A stretch of DNA of 11,553 nt from Phoronis ovalis (taxonomy: Eukaryota; Phoronida; Phoronidae). How positions within the stretch are numbered: position 1 is the first letter of the stretch; every line of letters begins with the position of its first letter. Under the pieces are notes generated by a model. The model worked only from the letters and a program-made list of their open reading frames with translations, searched no databases and was not told the DNA's origin. The stretch is from contig JAOXYB010052290.1 of assembly GCA_028565635.1 (NCBI GenBank), positions 1 to 11,553 of the forward strand, written 5' to 3'. The translations under genes were made by a program, and so were the position numbers. Of this stretch, positions 1-11,553 are shown piece by piece.

Positions 1-1100
1 TGAATGCTGAAAAACATACCCTTTCACCCTGTTTTTTGTAACGAACATGCGTACCCAGCTATTCTGACTGTTACCCCTCGGGATCCGGATGCAGGATGCG
101 AGGGGATTCCTATAAAAAGTATAGGTATGGGTGAGATAATATATCACAACAACACAATGTTACATAAACACTTTCACGATAGCGATATTTTTAAAACAAC
201 TTACCGTTTCGCTATATTCTTCATAATAGCTTGGTAGTAAAAGAAATCAAATTCCTCATGGATAATTTTAAAATAAACTATGCCAGGGAAACTATGCCAT
301 GATTTGACAAAAGCTGTTCCATAATAATGAGTGATGTAAACCCGAGATGTAAATATCCATACTTTCACACTCTTCAATTGGGCTTTATACAAACAAAGTA
401 TAAAAAGATATAGATAAAACACAGGATTATATATTTTGGGTTCCCACGTACAGTACAGCGTGACGTCAACATTTGCCAAATGTAGGAGTTCAGTAACAAA
501 AAATCAATGAAAGGAAATGTTTTAGAATACTAAAGTCGCTAAAAGTGCAGGATATAGTAGCTGCAAAAAGACAATTAACATCAGATTTTTGTTGGAAAGC
601 GTGTTTTACGTTGAAATGTCGGTTAACAGATTAAATTAAACCACTTGTCTATAGGAACAGAAGAGATATAAGACGCGCCAAAACAAATGAAATTAATATA
701 GGCTATATGATTATTTATTTATTATCTTCTCCTTTGACGGGCAATATAAAAATAGATAAAAAGGTTGAAAATATATATCTAATCGATAATGATATATTTA
801 TTTCTGAAAAAAAAATCGAATACTGTTTACACTTTTTGGCTTTAATCTACCCACATTTCATTTTATTTTCTCCAAAATATGTCTACCTATTAAATTTTAT
901 ACAACAGTAATTGGGAGAAAACAAAGTGAAGTGATACGGCAAATCTGACGTGCTTTGAAGGAATCTATATGTTGAGAGTTTATATATTTTTCAATTTCCT
1001 TTTGCAATTCTAAAAATAGAAACGTGAAAAACAAATATTACGGGGACAAACACATTTTTGAAAATGCATGAAGTTCGCCCATCCATGGAGCTTTTATCTT
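1..1100. other. Upstream intergenic region without a supported gene
   Basis: AT-rich sequence with only short, low-complexity open frames (for example 4-237 +, 201-479 -, 707-910 +) that resemble no protein I know. It contains two adjacent small inverted repeats at 74-125, an 11-bp direct repeat (AAACTATGCCA at 275-285 and 289-299) and a full CRE-type palindrome at 461-468. A non-coding or terminal exon of a neighbouring gene cannot be excluded, but nothing supports one. Confidence 0.6.
461..468. promoter_or_regulatory. CRE-type palindrome TGACGTCA
   Basis: The full 8-bp consensus for CREB/ATF bZIP factors, 765 bp upstream of the EML start codon. One exact 8-mer in a region of this size can arise by chance, so function is uncertain. 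Confidence 0.3.
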
Positions 1101-1105
1101 ATTGG
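1101..1105 (-). promoter_or_regulatory. Inverted CCAAT box
   Basis: ATTGG (CCAAT on the minus strand) lies 128 bp upstream of the ATG and just before the GTCACGTGAC palindrome. CCAAT boxes bound by NF-Y commonly sit 60-100 bp upstream of transcription starts. The position fits a TATA-less proximal promoter, but the start site is not known. Confidence 0.4.
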
Positions 1106-1112
1106 ACAACTT

Positions 1113-1130
1113 TTTTGTCACGTGACAAAA
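1113..1130. promoter_or_regulatory. 18-bp perfect palindrome with E-box/CLEAR motif
   Basis: TTTTGTCACGTGACAAAA is its own reverse complement over 18 bp. Its centre is the E-box CACGTG at 1119-1124, and GTCACGTGAC at 1117-1126 equals the consensus CLEAR/M-box element bound by MiT/TFE factors (TFEB, MITF). USF and Myc/Max family bHLH-zip dimers bind the same core. It lies about 105 bp upstream of the start codon, next to a CCAAT box, so it is a good candidate proximal promoter element of this gene. Confidence 0.55.
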
Positions 1131-1144
1131 TTCTTGGCGGCTTC

Positions 1145-11405
<10,261 letters not shown>

Positions 11406-11466
11406 TAAATTTTCACTAAAAATGCACAAACTCAGATAATAATTCTCAGCCGCCTACATGTTTATT

Positions 11467-11493
11467 GTACCCCCAACAGTAGGCTGGAGGTAC
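11467..11493. repeat. Imperfect 27-bp palindrome in intron 18
   Basis: GTACCCCCAAC pairs imperfectly with GCTGGAGGTAC around a short AGTAG-type loop (GTACC/GGTAC outer arms exact). It is followed at once by the GC-rich tandem repeat, so both may belong to one dispersed repeat that continues beyond the window. Confidence 0.4.
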
Positions 11494-11511
11494 TTTGGAT
11501 TTACCCTGTAA

Positions 11512-11530
11512 CCGCCGCGTCCGCCGCGTC
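11512..11530. repeat. GC-rich 9-bp tandem repeat at the window edge
   Basis: CCGCCGCGT is repeated twice without interruption (11512-11520, 11521-11529) plus one more C. It is markedly GC- and CpG-rich in an otherwise AT-rich intron. The copy number is small; it may be part of a larger dispersed repeat. Confidence 0.6.
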
Positions 11531-11553
11531 AAATTCACTGTGATCGAGATATC

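Noticed and set aside
4-237. Upstream open frame of 77 codons
   Set aside because: No recognisable domain, a low-complexity C-terminus, and crossing of two inverted repeats; looks like chance.
201-479. Minus-strand open frame of 92 codons
   Set aside because: Aromatic-rich, AT-driven composition and no similarity that I recognise.
707-910. Plus-strand open frame of 67 codons upstream of the gene
   Set aside because: Composition is that of AT-rich noncoding DNA (I, Y, L, K, F) and there is no promoter or homology signal.

Overview
This is a eukaryotic, AT-rich window carrying the 5' portion of one intron-containing gene on the + strand. It encodes an echinoderm microtubule-associated protein-like protein of the EML5/EML6 type. 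Eighteen coding exons (1233 to 11391) were joined by hand. They give a continuous frame of 3,268 nt (1,089 codons plus one base) that follows the vertebrate EML6/EML5 N-terminal half, as I remember it, without any missing block. All 17 complete introns are GT-AG. The gene runs off the right edge, so the rest of the second propeller unit and the expected third unit lie outside. I saw no bacterial, viral or CRISPR features. The short AT-rich introns, single-gene layout and inverted-repeat elements suggest an invertebrate animal genome, possibly a mollusc or other marine invertebrate. The species cannot be read from the sequence.

Layout: 1-1232 is upstream sequence with no supported gene. Its last 130 bp look like a proximal promoter: an inverted CCAAT box and an 18-bp perfect palindrome containing GTCACGTGAC (E-box, identical to the CLEAR consensus), followed by two tiny upstream ORFs and the start codon at 1233. 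Exons 1-10 encode the first HELP plus WD40 (TAPE) unit. Exon 11 encodes an acidic, serine-rich linker, a basic patch and the start of the second HELP motif. Exons 12-18 encode most of the second unit. The linker/HELP2 junction is interrupted by the longest intron (7072-8393), which contains three separate segments flanked by inverted repeats, probably non-autonomous DNA transposons. Intron 2 (2331-3237) has a homopolymer-rich patch with a degenerate repeat of about 30-33 bp. The right end has a small hairpin and a GC-rich 9-bp tandem repeat.

The gene is a conserved cytoskeletal gene, and I found no evidence of a new biological system. The more interesting points are the promoter palindrome, the inverted-repeat elements in intron 11, and the absence of shared intron positions between the two paralogous propeller units.
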